Below, one piece after another: positions 1 to 5,066 of a stretch of 5,659 nt of DNA (within the stretch, counting starts at the first letter, position 1; every line of letters starts with the position of its first letter). The position numbers and the translations under genes are program-made. The DNA comes from Myxococcaceae bacterium (GTDB taxonomy: Bacteria; Myxococcota; Myxococcia; Myxococcales; Myxococcaceae). The stretch is from the NCBI GenBank assembly GCA_018262385.1, contig JAGSPQ010000764.1, positions 1 through 5,659 on the forward strand, written 5' to 3'. The notes under the pieces were generated by a model. The model ran no database searches, was not told the DNA's origin, and was given only the letters and a program-made list of their open reading frames with translations.

Positions 1-96
1 CGAGAGGATCGGATTCTCGAGCTTGGTGTTCGGCTTGCCACCCAGCAGCGGCAGCCCGGCCAACGCCAACCCCACCACCCATGCGGCCACGCTCAT
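1..96 (-). CDS. N-terminus of an exported or membrane-anchored protein, cut by the window edge
   Basis: Only the first 32 codons are present; the gene continues past the left edge. The ATG at 96-94 overlaps the TGA of the preceding helical-repeat gene (95-93) in an ATGA arrangement, so the two are probably translationally coupled. A strong Shine-Dalgarno GAGGAG lies at 110-105, 8 bases upstream. The peptide opens MSVAAWVVGLALAGLPLLGG, a hydrophobic stretch at residues 3-18 without the usual N-terminal Lys/Arg, followed by polar residues (KPNTKLEN). This fits a signal peptide or a single membrane anchor. In related Glt/Nfs clusters the gene after the C component can encode another periplasmic repeat protein, such as a D or E component, but 32 residues are too few to assign a family. 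The start is well supported; the function is unknown. Confidence 0.75.
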   Translation of the reverse strand, partial: MSVAAWVVGLALAGLPLLGGKPNTKLENPILS

Positions 97-1670
97 TGAG
101 CGGTCTCCTCGATGCAGCGCGACTTGAGCGAGAACCGGTAGTCCCTCAGCTCGTCATTCCAGTATTCGTTCATGAACCGGTACGAGACCTGCTTCTTCTC
201 GAGCTTCGGCTCGCTGACCAGCGCGACCAGCTTCGAGCCCTTCTTCACCCGCTCGTAGAGCTTGAGGCCGACCTCGTACTCCATCAGCCGCACCTGCTCG
301 GAGGCGCGCAGCAGCCTGTCCGCCTCGGCCCGCACCGAGTTCTTCAGCCGCTCGTCGTAGACCCGGGTGCCCTCGGCGCGCGAGAGGTCGTACAGCCGGG
401 TCATGTACGAGAACATCCGCTCGCCGAAGGTCCCGGCAAACCGGCCCATCAGCTCGCCTTCGTACTCGAGCGACTCGAGGAACTTCCGCGACCGCTTGGT
501 CGAGCCATGGCTGCTTGCCGCCCGCAGCAGCCGCGGGTCGTGGGTCAGATCCTCGCGCTCCCGGATCGCCTCGATCGAGTCGGCAAACCTCCGGGTCAGC
601 TCCTTGGCGGCACGCTTGGCCGGCAGGTAGTGGCACAGGTCGCGGTAGATCATCGCCCGCAGCAGGTACTTGTCGGGCAGGAACTCGTCCCGGAACGCCG
701 GCGCGTCGAGGGTGGTCAGGATCCCCATCGCCGCGTGGATCTGCCCGAGGTTGTAGCGGGTCCACGCCTCTTCCAGGTACAGCGTCGCCCGGCCCGGATC
801 GAGCGCCGGCAGCTTCACCAGGTTGTAGGCCTCGAACGCGCCGTTGAAGTCCTTCAGCTCGTAGCGCAGCCGCGCGACCGCGAGGATCGCGTCGTTGCGC
901 GCGTCCTGGGTCAGCTTCTCGTCCTTCGCCAGCTCGTAGAAGTCGTCGATCACTTCCTTCGGCACCTCGCGCTTGAGCGTCTTCAGCCGGGTCACCAGCA
1001 GCGCGAACTTCGCCCGCGAGGCCTCCGAGCCCGCCTCGGGCAGCTTGGAGAAGTGGGTGTTGGCCCAGCGCTCGTTGCCGACCCGCAGGTCGACCAGCCC
1101 CTGCTGGTAGTGCGCGTAGCCGCTGATCTCCTCGGGGAGGAAGCCGAGGTCGAGCGCGCCGAACACCTGCTCGTCGATCATCACCTCGTCATGGGGAAGA
1201 TCGGTCAGCTCCTGCAGCGTCGCCAGCGCCTTGGGCAGCACCTGGGGGTTGGTGCGCTCGCGGGCGATTCGCGCCAGGTACACCGCGCCGGCGTGCCGCA
1301 GGCCGATCTCGATCAGTGAGCGGGCGAGGAAGAACTGCGCCCAGGCGTAGTTCTCGTCCGTCGCCGCCACGTTCTCGGTGAAGGTGAACAGCTTGGCCGC
1401 CGCATCCTTCGGGCTGCCGGTGAAGTAGTCGTTGAGCGCGTCGTCGAACAGCTTCGGGTCGAGCTTCTGCGGAGTCGGCGCGACCGCCGCCGCCGGCGCC
1501 GGCGCTGCCGCCGGAGCCTCCGCCGGCCTGGGCTCTTCCGCCTTCGGAGCTTCCTTCGCCTTCGGCTCCGCTGCCTCTCCGGTCACCGGGTCGACCTTCT
1601 TCTCACCTTGCGCCTGCGCCCCGGGAGCAACGACCAGGGCGAGCAGCGCAACCACGATCCTGCGATTCAT
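93..1670 (-). CDS. Secreted helical-repeat (TPR-like) protein, GltC/NfsC-like component of a trans-envelope complex
   Basis: This 525-residue protein has a clear signal peptide (MNRRIVVALLALVVAPGAQA, cleavage expected after Ala20). An Ala/Pro/Glu/Lys-rich linker (about 22-69) follows, then a long alpha-helical body (about 70-480) whose A/L/Y spacing resembles degenerate TPR or Sel1-like repeats. The C-terminal block is distinctive: NEYWNDEL at 501-508 and Cys519. Length, architecture and position directly after an outer-membrane barrel gene resemble GltC/NfsC of Myxococcus, periplasmic TPR proteins that work with the A/B barrels. The ATG at 1670 is preferred over an in-frame GTG at 1694 because GAGGAG sits 6 bases before it and because the GTG would put a charged peptide ahead of the signal sequence and overlap the upstream gene. 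The upstream gene stops 10 bases before; the downstream gene overlaps by 4. The GltC assignment rests on architecture and remembered family features, not on an alignment. Confidence 0.85.
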   Translation of the reverse strand: MNRRIVVALLALVVAPGAQAQGEKKVDPVTGEAAEPKAKEAPKAEEPRPAEAPAAAPAPAAAVAPTPQKLDPKLFDDALNDYFTGSPKDAAAKLFTFTENVAATDENYAWAQFFLARSLIEIGLRHAGAVYLARIARERTNPQVLPKALATLQELTDLPHDEVMIDEQVFGALDLGFLPEEISGYAHYQQGLVDLRVGNERWANTHFSKLPEAGSEASRAKFALLVTRLKTLKREVPKEVIDDFYELAKDEKLTQDARNDAILAVARLRYELKDFNGAFEAYNLVKLPALDPGRATLYLEEAWTRYNLGQIHAAMGILTTLDAPAFRDEFLPDKYLLRAMIYRDLCHYLPAKRAAKELTRRFADSIEAIREREDLTHDPRLLRAASSHGSTKRSRKFLESLEYEGELMGRFAGTFGERMFSYMTRLYDLSRAEGTRVYDERLKNSVRAEADRLLRASEQVRLMEYEVGLKLYERVKKGSKLVALVSEPKLEKKQVSYRFMNEYWNDELRDYRFSLKSRCIEETAQ

Positions 1671-1676
1671 CAAAGA

Positions 1677-1682
1677 CTCCTC
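1677..1682 (-). promoter_or_regulatory. Shine-Dalgarno deciding the start of the helical-repeat gene
   Basis: GAGGAG on the minus strand lies 6 bases upstream of the ATG at 1670 and overlaps the TGA of the barrel gene (TGAGGAG). Ribosomes ending on the barrel gene would finish on top of this site, which suggests coupled translation and rules against the GTG at 1694. Confidence 0.75.
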
Positions 1683-2304
1683 ACTCGGTGCCACCGAAGT
1701 TCAGCGCGAGCATCAACTGAATGGTGATCACCTGCGAAAGCTTCGCCTTGCTGTTGATGACGAGGTTGTCGGTCACGTCCAGGCGGTAGCTGACCCACCG
1801 GTTCTGGAACAGCCGAATGCCCGCTCCGAGGTTGATCGCCGGCGAGAAGCCCCCGACCGAGAACTTGAACAGGCTGGCCCCGATCAGGAAGTGCGCCTCG
1901 TAGTGCAGCACCCAGGTGTTGAGCACCGAGCTCTTTCCGTAGAACGGCTTGAGCATCAGGTCCGAGCCGACGAACCAGTTGACCTCGTCGAACGCCGTCG
2001 GCAGCACCCCGAAGTCGCGCTCGAGCTGATCGCGCAGACCGGTGCTGACGTTGAAGCTGTAGCCGCCTCGCGCCACCTGCCAGCCGACGTAGTCGCTGAA
2101 GTGAACCACCACGCTGCCGCCCGGGTAGTAGCCCTTGTAGAAGGCGTCGAGCGGCAGAGTCCCGACCAGCAGGTCGAACTCGAAATCCATGGTGTAGGCA
2201 CGGTTTTGAATCGCCGACACGCTGCCGGGGTTCTCCAGCTCAGTGGTTTGTGCGCGGGCAACGAATGAACTCAGCAACAGCACGACGGCCAAAACGCGTT
2301 TCAC
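1681..2304 (-). CDS. Small outer-membrane beta-barrel protein (myxobacterial OMP family, GltA/GltB-like)
   Basis: This 207-residue protein has a signal peptide (residues 1-18, ARA before Gln19). Most of the rest alternates hydrophobic and polar residues in short strands rich in Tyr, Phe, Trp and Gly, for example VVVHFSDYVGWQVARGGYSF and ASLFKFSVGGFSPAINLGAG, as expected of an 8-10-strand barrel. The last strand (ITIQLMLALNF) is followed by GGTE, so the C-terminus is not the classic terminal Phe. Size and the early NRAYTMDFEFDLL block recall the roughly 200-residue myxobacterial barrel family, which includes the GltA/GltB and NfsA/NfsB proteins. The GTG start has a good Shine-Dalgarno (GGGGA at 2315-2311, 6 bases away). 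It lies between the FHA/TonB gene and the helical-repeat gene, so it is the likely outer-membrane end of the complex. Only one barrel gene is seen here, whereas Glt and Nfs have two. Confidence 0.88.
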   Translation of the reverse strand: MKRVLAVVLLLSSFVARAQTTELENPGSVSAIQNRAYTMDFEFDLLVGTLPLDAFYKGYYPGGSVVVHFSDYVGWQVARGGYSFNVSTGLRDQLERDFGVLPTAFDEVNWFVGSDLMLKPFYGKSSVLNTWVLHYEAHFLIGASLFKFSVGGFSPAINLGAGIRLFQNRWVSYRLDVTDNLVINSKAKLSQVITIQLMLALNFGGTE

Positions 2305-2322
2305 GTGGTGTCCCCTTCGCGG

Positions 2323-2354
2323 ATCGCGAGCGTCAGCGCGGCGATGCTCGCGAT
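2323..2354. repeat. 9-bp perfect inverted repeat in the gap before the barrel gene
   Basis: ATCGCGAGC at 2323-2331 is matched by GCTCGCGAT at 2346-2354 with a 14-base loop. It occupies most of the 104-base gap between the FHA/TonB gene and the barrel gene, ending 18 bases before the barrel gene's GTG. No T-run follows on the minus strand, so it is not a standard intrinsic terminator. It could be an mRNA processing or stability hairpin that sets different levels for the two genes, or a palindromic protein-binding site. The repeat is directly visible; its role is inferred. Confidence 0.5.
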
Positions 2355-2408
2355 GTTGCGCCAGTTAGGCAAGGAATCTTCGAGCGAGGCAAAAGATCGC
2401 TGAAAGAC

Positions 2409-3290
2409 TCAGTAGCCGACCGAGTTGAAGAGGAAGGGATAGCTGATCACCACCCCTGCGCCCTTGGCCGGCGGAAACTTCCAGGTCTTGAGCGAAGTGA
2501 GGATGCAGCCCTCGACCGCGCTCGACTTCATCGTCGACGACTTGGTCTTCGCGGTCGTCACCGTGCCGGAGGTCGAGATGTTCCACTCGAGCACGATCTT
2601 CCCTGCCAGCCCGGGCTCCCGCAGCAGCGCGCGCTCGTAGCAGGCCGAGACCTCGGACAGGTGCGAGTTGATCACCTTGGCGACCGCCTCTTTGTCGATC
2701 GTCCCCTGCACCCCGATGCTCCGCACCGACGCGCGGCCGACCGTCCCTCCGACCTTCCCCTTGCCGACGTTTCCCGCGCCGAGCGCCCCGATCCCGCCGC
2801 CGCCCTTGCCGCGCAGCACCTCGAGTCCCTTGGTCCCCATTCCCCCGCCGCCACCCCCGCCGAGCCCGAAGGTCCCCAGGCCCGCGTTGGCGATCGGCGC
2901 CTTGCCGATCAGATCCGCCATCTTGTAGTTGTTCTTCGCGTCCTTCTTTCCCGGCCCGTTGCCCAGCTTGTCCACCGCGGCGAGCAGATCCTTCATCGCC
3001 GGGCCGGCGGCCGAGAGCTTCTCGAGCGCCTTGATCTTCGGCGGCTCGGCCAGCGGAGGCGGCTTGGCGACCGGCTTCTCCGCCTTCGCCACCTCCTTCT
3101 TCTTCTCCGGCGCCTTCGGCTCCTTCTTCTTGATCTCCTCGAGCTTCTTCTTCGCCTCTTCCTTCTTCTTCGGCTCGGGCGCGATCAGCCGCACCGCCAC
3201 CGGCGGCACGTTCTTGTTCACGAAGTCCGGCATCTCGTCCGAGGGGGCGAAGCTGACGAACGCGGCAAACAGCCCGAGGAAGAGTTGCGC
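2409..3290 (-). pseudogene. C-terminal half of the GltG/PglI-like gene: membrane segment, flexible linker and AgmX/PglI TonB-like tail
   Basis: This is the continuation of the FHA gene in another frame, about 293 codons with no start codon of its own at the junction. It begins with a short hydrophobic segment (AQLFLGLFAAFVSFAPS, about 3290-3240), which should be the single inner-membrane helix. A Lys/Glu/Pro-rich linker like those of TonB and TolA follows (about 3181-3040), then a Gly-rich stretch with a run of seven Gly (about 2882-2706). The last 98 residues (2705-2412) form the AgmX/PglI C-terminal domain: SACYERALLREPGLAGK, then a GxV turn, and a closing WKFPPAKG...ISYPFLF. Two Cys (codons at 2642 and 2507) stand where this family usually has a conserved pair, and a disulfide is likely. 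In GltG/GltJ this tail crosses the periplasm to contact outer-membrane partners. The first in-frame ATG after the junction (3233) would leave the membrane helix out, so independent expression would not give a working anchored protein. Confidence 0.85.
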
Positions 3291-3295
3291 TGCCC
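3218..3295 (-). other. Frame change or possible deletion joining the two halves of the GltG-like gene
   Basis: The upstream frame is plausible to Gln393 (codon 3292-3290), then turns into Ser/Arg/Pro/Cys-rich sequence and stops at 3218. The downstream frame is plausible from 3290 onward (AQLFLGLFAAF) and is shadow-like before it. Going from one to the other needs a step back of one base, so the sequence lacks one base, or one plus a multiple of three. No homopolymer lies at the junction (GGGCAGCGCAAC) and no slippery heptamer is seen. The membrane helix starts abruptly here and is short, so more than one base may be missing. Confidence 0.8.
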
Positions 3296-4468
3296 GACCG
3301 CCTCGAGCTGATCCGCGGTCAGCGGGTAGAAGTTTCCGTCCTCTCCCCGCCGCTCGACCGCCGCGCCCGGAGGCACGAAGACCCGGTAGCCGCCGCCCCG
3401 CTTGTCGGCCAGCACCATCTGCGACTGCGGCAGCCGGAAGCCCCACAGCGGCATCGGCGCCTTGTCGTCGAAGCCGCCGATCACCGGCTTCTTGAGCGGA
3501 ATCTCGGCGAACGACCGCGCGTGCTGACGAAGCTCGCCCCAGTACAGCTCGAAGAACAGCCGCGGGCTGCCCTTGCCTTCGGCCGAAGCGGGAATCGACG
3601 GCAGCGAGCGCTTGCGCGGCCTGGTCGGCGCCTGGGCGGGCGCGTGCTGCACGTGCTGGGCGGTCGCCGCGCTGGCGGCACCCGGACCCTGGCGGCGGTT
3701 GGCGGCCCCGGCCGGAGCGGCAGGCTTGGCGGCGGGGACGTGGCGGGCCGCCGGCGCCGCAGGGCGGGGCGGCTCGGGCGCCGACATCGGCGGCGGAGGC
3801 GGCGGCCGCACGTTCAGCTGCGGCGCGCGGGTGGTGGGCCCGGCCTCGAGCGCGTCGCCGACCATCACGCTCTCGGTCGCCGTCTCGTCCTGGATGTCGA
3901 ACGGGCTGTTGGACACCGCCCGCAGGTTGGGCGCCGGGCGGTTGGTCGGAACGGTCGTCTCCAGCACCGCGGCGGGCGCAGAGGCACGGCGGGTCGACAC
4001 CACCGTCGCCGGCATCGGCTTGGCCGCCACCGCCGCGGCAGGAGCGTTCGCCGGTCGCGCCGGGGTCTGCGGCCGCGGAGCTGCGGCCGGCGCGGCGGCC
4101 GGAGCCGAGCCGAACAGCGCCGCCAGCTCGGGCGGAGGGGCCTGCTTGTTCGCCGGCTTCTGCGCCAGCACCCGCACCTTCAGCGAGAACGGGCCAATCG
4201 CCACCTCGTCCACCGGCCGCACTTCACAGGCGGTGACCCGGTGGCCGTTGACGAACACGCCCAGCACGCTGTTCTGGTCCTGCACCGCCGCCTTGCCATT
4301 CTGGAAGTAGAGCGTCGCGTGTGCCTCGCCGACCGACGGGTCGTCGAGCTTGAGGTCCGAGTACGCGCCGGAGCCGAGCGTGTACTGGCCGGGCACGAAC
4401 ACTTCCGTGCCGACCAGCAGCCCGTCTCGCAGGATCACGACCTGGAGCACCGTGGGTTGTGCGCTCAC
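3218..4468 (-). CDS. N-terminal half of a frameshifted GltG/PglI-like protein: FHA domain, Pro/Ala linker and second beta-rich domain
   Basis: The open frame gives 416 residues, of which about 393 look genuine; the last 23 (after Gln393) are out-of-frame sequence ending at a TGA. Residues 5-101 are an FHA fold (LGSGAYSDLKLDD, then SVGEAH, then VFVNG). The Arg of the usual GR motif is Ser33, while Ser45 and His50 of SxxxxH remain and the usual SxNG is NSVLG, so phosphothreonine binding is doubtful. Residues 102-298 are a long Ala/Pro-rich linker. Residues 299-393 form a beta-rich domain (LFFELYWGELRQHARSF...GGYRVFVPPGAAVERR) like the segment before the membrane helix in GltG/NfsG proteins. With the downstream half the protein would be about 686 residues. 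The GTG start at 4468 has GGAG 9 bases upstream. FHA plus AgmX/PglI tail is the hallmark of GltG (PglI) and NfsG, inner-membrane proteins that link cytoplasm to periplasm. Confidence 0.87.
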   Translation of the reverse strand: MSAQPTVLQVVILRDGLLVGTEVFVPGQYTLGSGAYSDLKLDDPSVGEAHATLYFQNGKAAVQDQNSVLGVFVNGHRVTACEVRPVDEVAIGPFSLKVRVLAQKPANKQAPPPELAALFGSAPAAAPAAAPRPQTPARPANAPAAAVAAKPMPATVVSTRRASAPAAVLETTVPTNRPAPNLRAVSNSPFDIQDETATESVMVGDALEAGPTTRAPQLNVRPPPPPPMSAPEPPRPAAPAARHVPAAKPAAPAGAANRRQGPGAASAATAQHVQHAPAQAPTRPRKRSLPSIPASAEGKGSPRLFFELYWGELRQHARSFAEIPLKKPVIGGFDDKAPMPLWGFRLPQSQMVLADKRGGGYRVFVPPGAAVERRGEDGNFYPLTADQLEAVGQRNSSSGCLPRSSASPPRTRCRTS

Positions 4469-4514
4469 TTCAACGAACTCCGCTCACGCTGCCGCCGTAC
4501 TCCAGGCGGGAGAA

Positions 4515-4883
4515 TTACAGCCCGTCGTACAGCGAGCCCACGATTTCCTCGCGAAAGCTCTCGCGCTTCTTGATCATCGACCGCGTCTTCAGCTCTTTGC
4601 GGTCGTACAGGTAGACGGCGCCCGACTTGTTCGTCTGCCCCTGGATCAAGCGATCATCGAAGTCGATGCGGGTCGGCCCGCGCGTCGGCGCCGCGCCGCC
4701 CGAGTCTGCTTGAGGCTCGACCGCTCCCGCCGGAGGGCGGCTGTTGAGATTCACTGCCGGCGCTTCCCTCTTCGCCGACGCTGCAGCGGGAGCCGCCTTG
4801 GCCGCCTTTTTCTTGCCGGCCGCGAGCGCAGCGGAGCCGCTCAACATCACCAGCGCTCCGATCAACATCAGTGAGGTGCGCAT
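4515..4883 (-). CDS. Small exported protein with a conserved-looking basic/acidic C-terminal block, first gene of the cluster
   Basis: This 122-residue protein has a signal peptide (MRTSLMLIGALVMLSGSAALA, cleavage near Ala21) without a lipobox Cys. A Lys/Ala/Pro-rich stretch (22-70) looks disordered, and a compact C-terminal block follows (71-122): TRIDFDDRLIQGQTNKSGAV, then YLYDRKE and RESFREEIV. That block carries most of the information and resembles sequences I recall from small myxobacterial proteins encoded beside gliding-type clusters, but I cannot name a family. A periplasmic accessory role, comparable in position to GltF/NfsF-type small components, is possible. The ATG at 4883 is chosen because the signal peptide begins there; the open frame continues far upstream, but that part is Arg-rich, non-coding-like and runs antisense to the lipoprotein gene. 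No Shine-Dalgarno lies within 15 bases. The next gene starts 46 bases on. Confidence 0.8.
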   Translation of the reverse strand: MRTSLMLIGALVMLSGSAALAAGKKKAAKAAPAAASAKREAPAVNLNSRPPAGAVEPQADSGGAAPTRGPTRIDFDDRLIQGQTNKSGAVYLYDRKELKTRSMIKKRESFREEIVGSLYDGL

Positions 4884-4895
4884 GCGAAGCCGGAG

Positions 4896-4925
4896 ACTAA
4901 AACGAACAGAGGCCCTCCGCGTCAA
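4896..4925 (-). promoter_or_regulatory. Candidate sigma-70-like promoter for the leftward operon
   Basis: On the minus strand TTGACG (4925-4920; five of six matches to the -35 consensus) is followed after 18 bases by TTTAGT (4901-4896; four of six to the -10 consensus). Transcription would begin near 4889, about 5 bases before the ATG at 4883. That agrees with the absence of a Shine-Dalgarno and suggests a nearly leaderless mRNA. GC-rich genomes often depart from this consensus, so the call is tentative. Confidence 0.4.
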
Positions 4926-4988
4926 CAAATGCGCCGGCTCGCGCGCATTCGCACGCACATCCACGCACGATCGTTGACGGGTCATGTC

Positions 4989-5018
4989 GAACCGACACCG
5001 CGCTGACACCCGCGGTTC
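4989..5018. repeat. Inverted repeat enclosing two direct repeats, possible operator
   Basis: GAACCG at 4989-4994 is matched by CGGTTC at 5013-5018. Between and overlapping them GACACC occurs twice (4994-4999 and 5005-5010), 11 bases apart, about one helical turn. The arrangement sits about 50 bases before the lipoprotein start, where a regulator could act. The arms are short, and chance is a real alternative in such GC-rich DNA. Confidence 0.3.
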
Positions 5019-5054
5019 CGATCTGCGCCGCAGAGCCCGCGTTTGAAGCGTGTT

Positions 5055-5060
5055 AGGGGA
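5055..5060 (+). promoter_or_regulatory. Shine-Dalgarno of the lipoprotein gene
   Basis: AGGGGA lies 6 bases before the GTG at 5067. It decides the start, because no ATG begins the reading frame and the lipoprotein signal sequence begins right at this GTG. Confidence 0.7.
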
Positions 5061-5066
5061 CGGCCG

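Larger units (their letters stand above)
4884..5066. other. Divergent intergenic region
   Basis: These 183 bases separate the leftward operon from the rightward lipoprotein gene and must hold the promoters of both. They contain a candidate leftward promoter at 4896-4925. CGTCAAC (4920-4926) is repeated in inverted orientation as GTTGACG (4973-4979). A cluster of short repeats lies at 4989-5018. No open frame here looks coding and no intrinsic terminator is visible. Confidence 0.7.

Noticed and set aside
81..1319. Long rightward open frame opposite the helical-repeat gene
   Set aside because: It is Arg/Leu/Gln/Val-rich antisense sequence without a signal or domain; the opposite strand has a signal peptide, a Shine-Dalgarno and a coherent protein.
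1671..1694. GTG at 1694 as the start of the helical-repeat protein
   Set aside because: The ATG at 1670 has the correctly spaced GAGGAG and begins the signal peptide; the longer form overlaps the barrel gene's end.
2323..2354. Intrinsic terminator between the FHA/TonB and barrel genes
   Set aside because: The stem is not followed by a U-run in the direction of transcription, and the downstream genes share orientation and apparent function.
2706..3181. Triplet-like repeats in the Lys- and Gly-rich coding stretch as a repeat element or CRISPR
   Set aside because: They are codon-level low complexity (Lys/Glu/Pro and Gly runs) inside a TonB-like linker, with no regular repeat-spacer pattern.
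3284..3298. Programmed ribosomal frameshift in the GltG-like gene
   Set aside because: No slippery heptamer is present and I see no obvious stimulatory stem; a mutation, deletion or assembly error is simpler.
2250..3311. Rightward open frame opposite the TonB-like tail
   Set aside because: Its Arg/Leu-rich repeats mirror the Lys/Glu/Pro-rich linker on the other strand; no fold or ribosome site supports it.
3521..4573. Rightward open frames opposite the FHA gene
   Set aside because: Extreme Arg/Gly composition is a GC-rich antisense artefact; the FHA domain on the minus strand is real.
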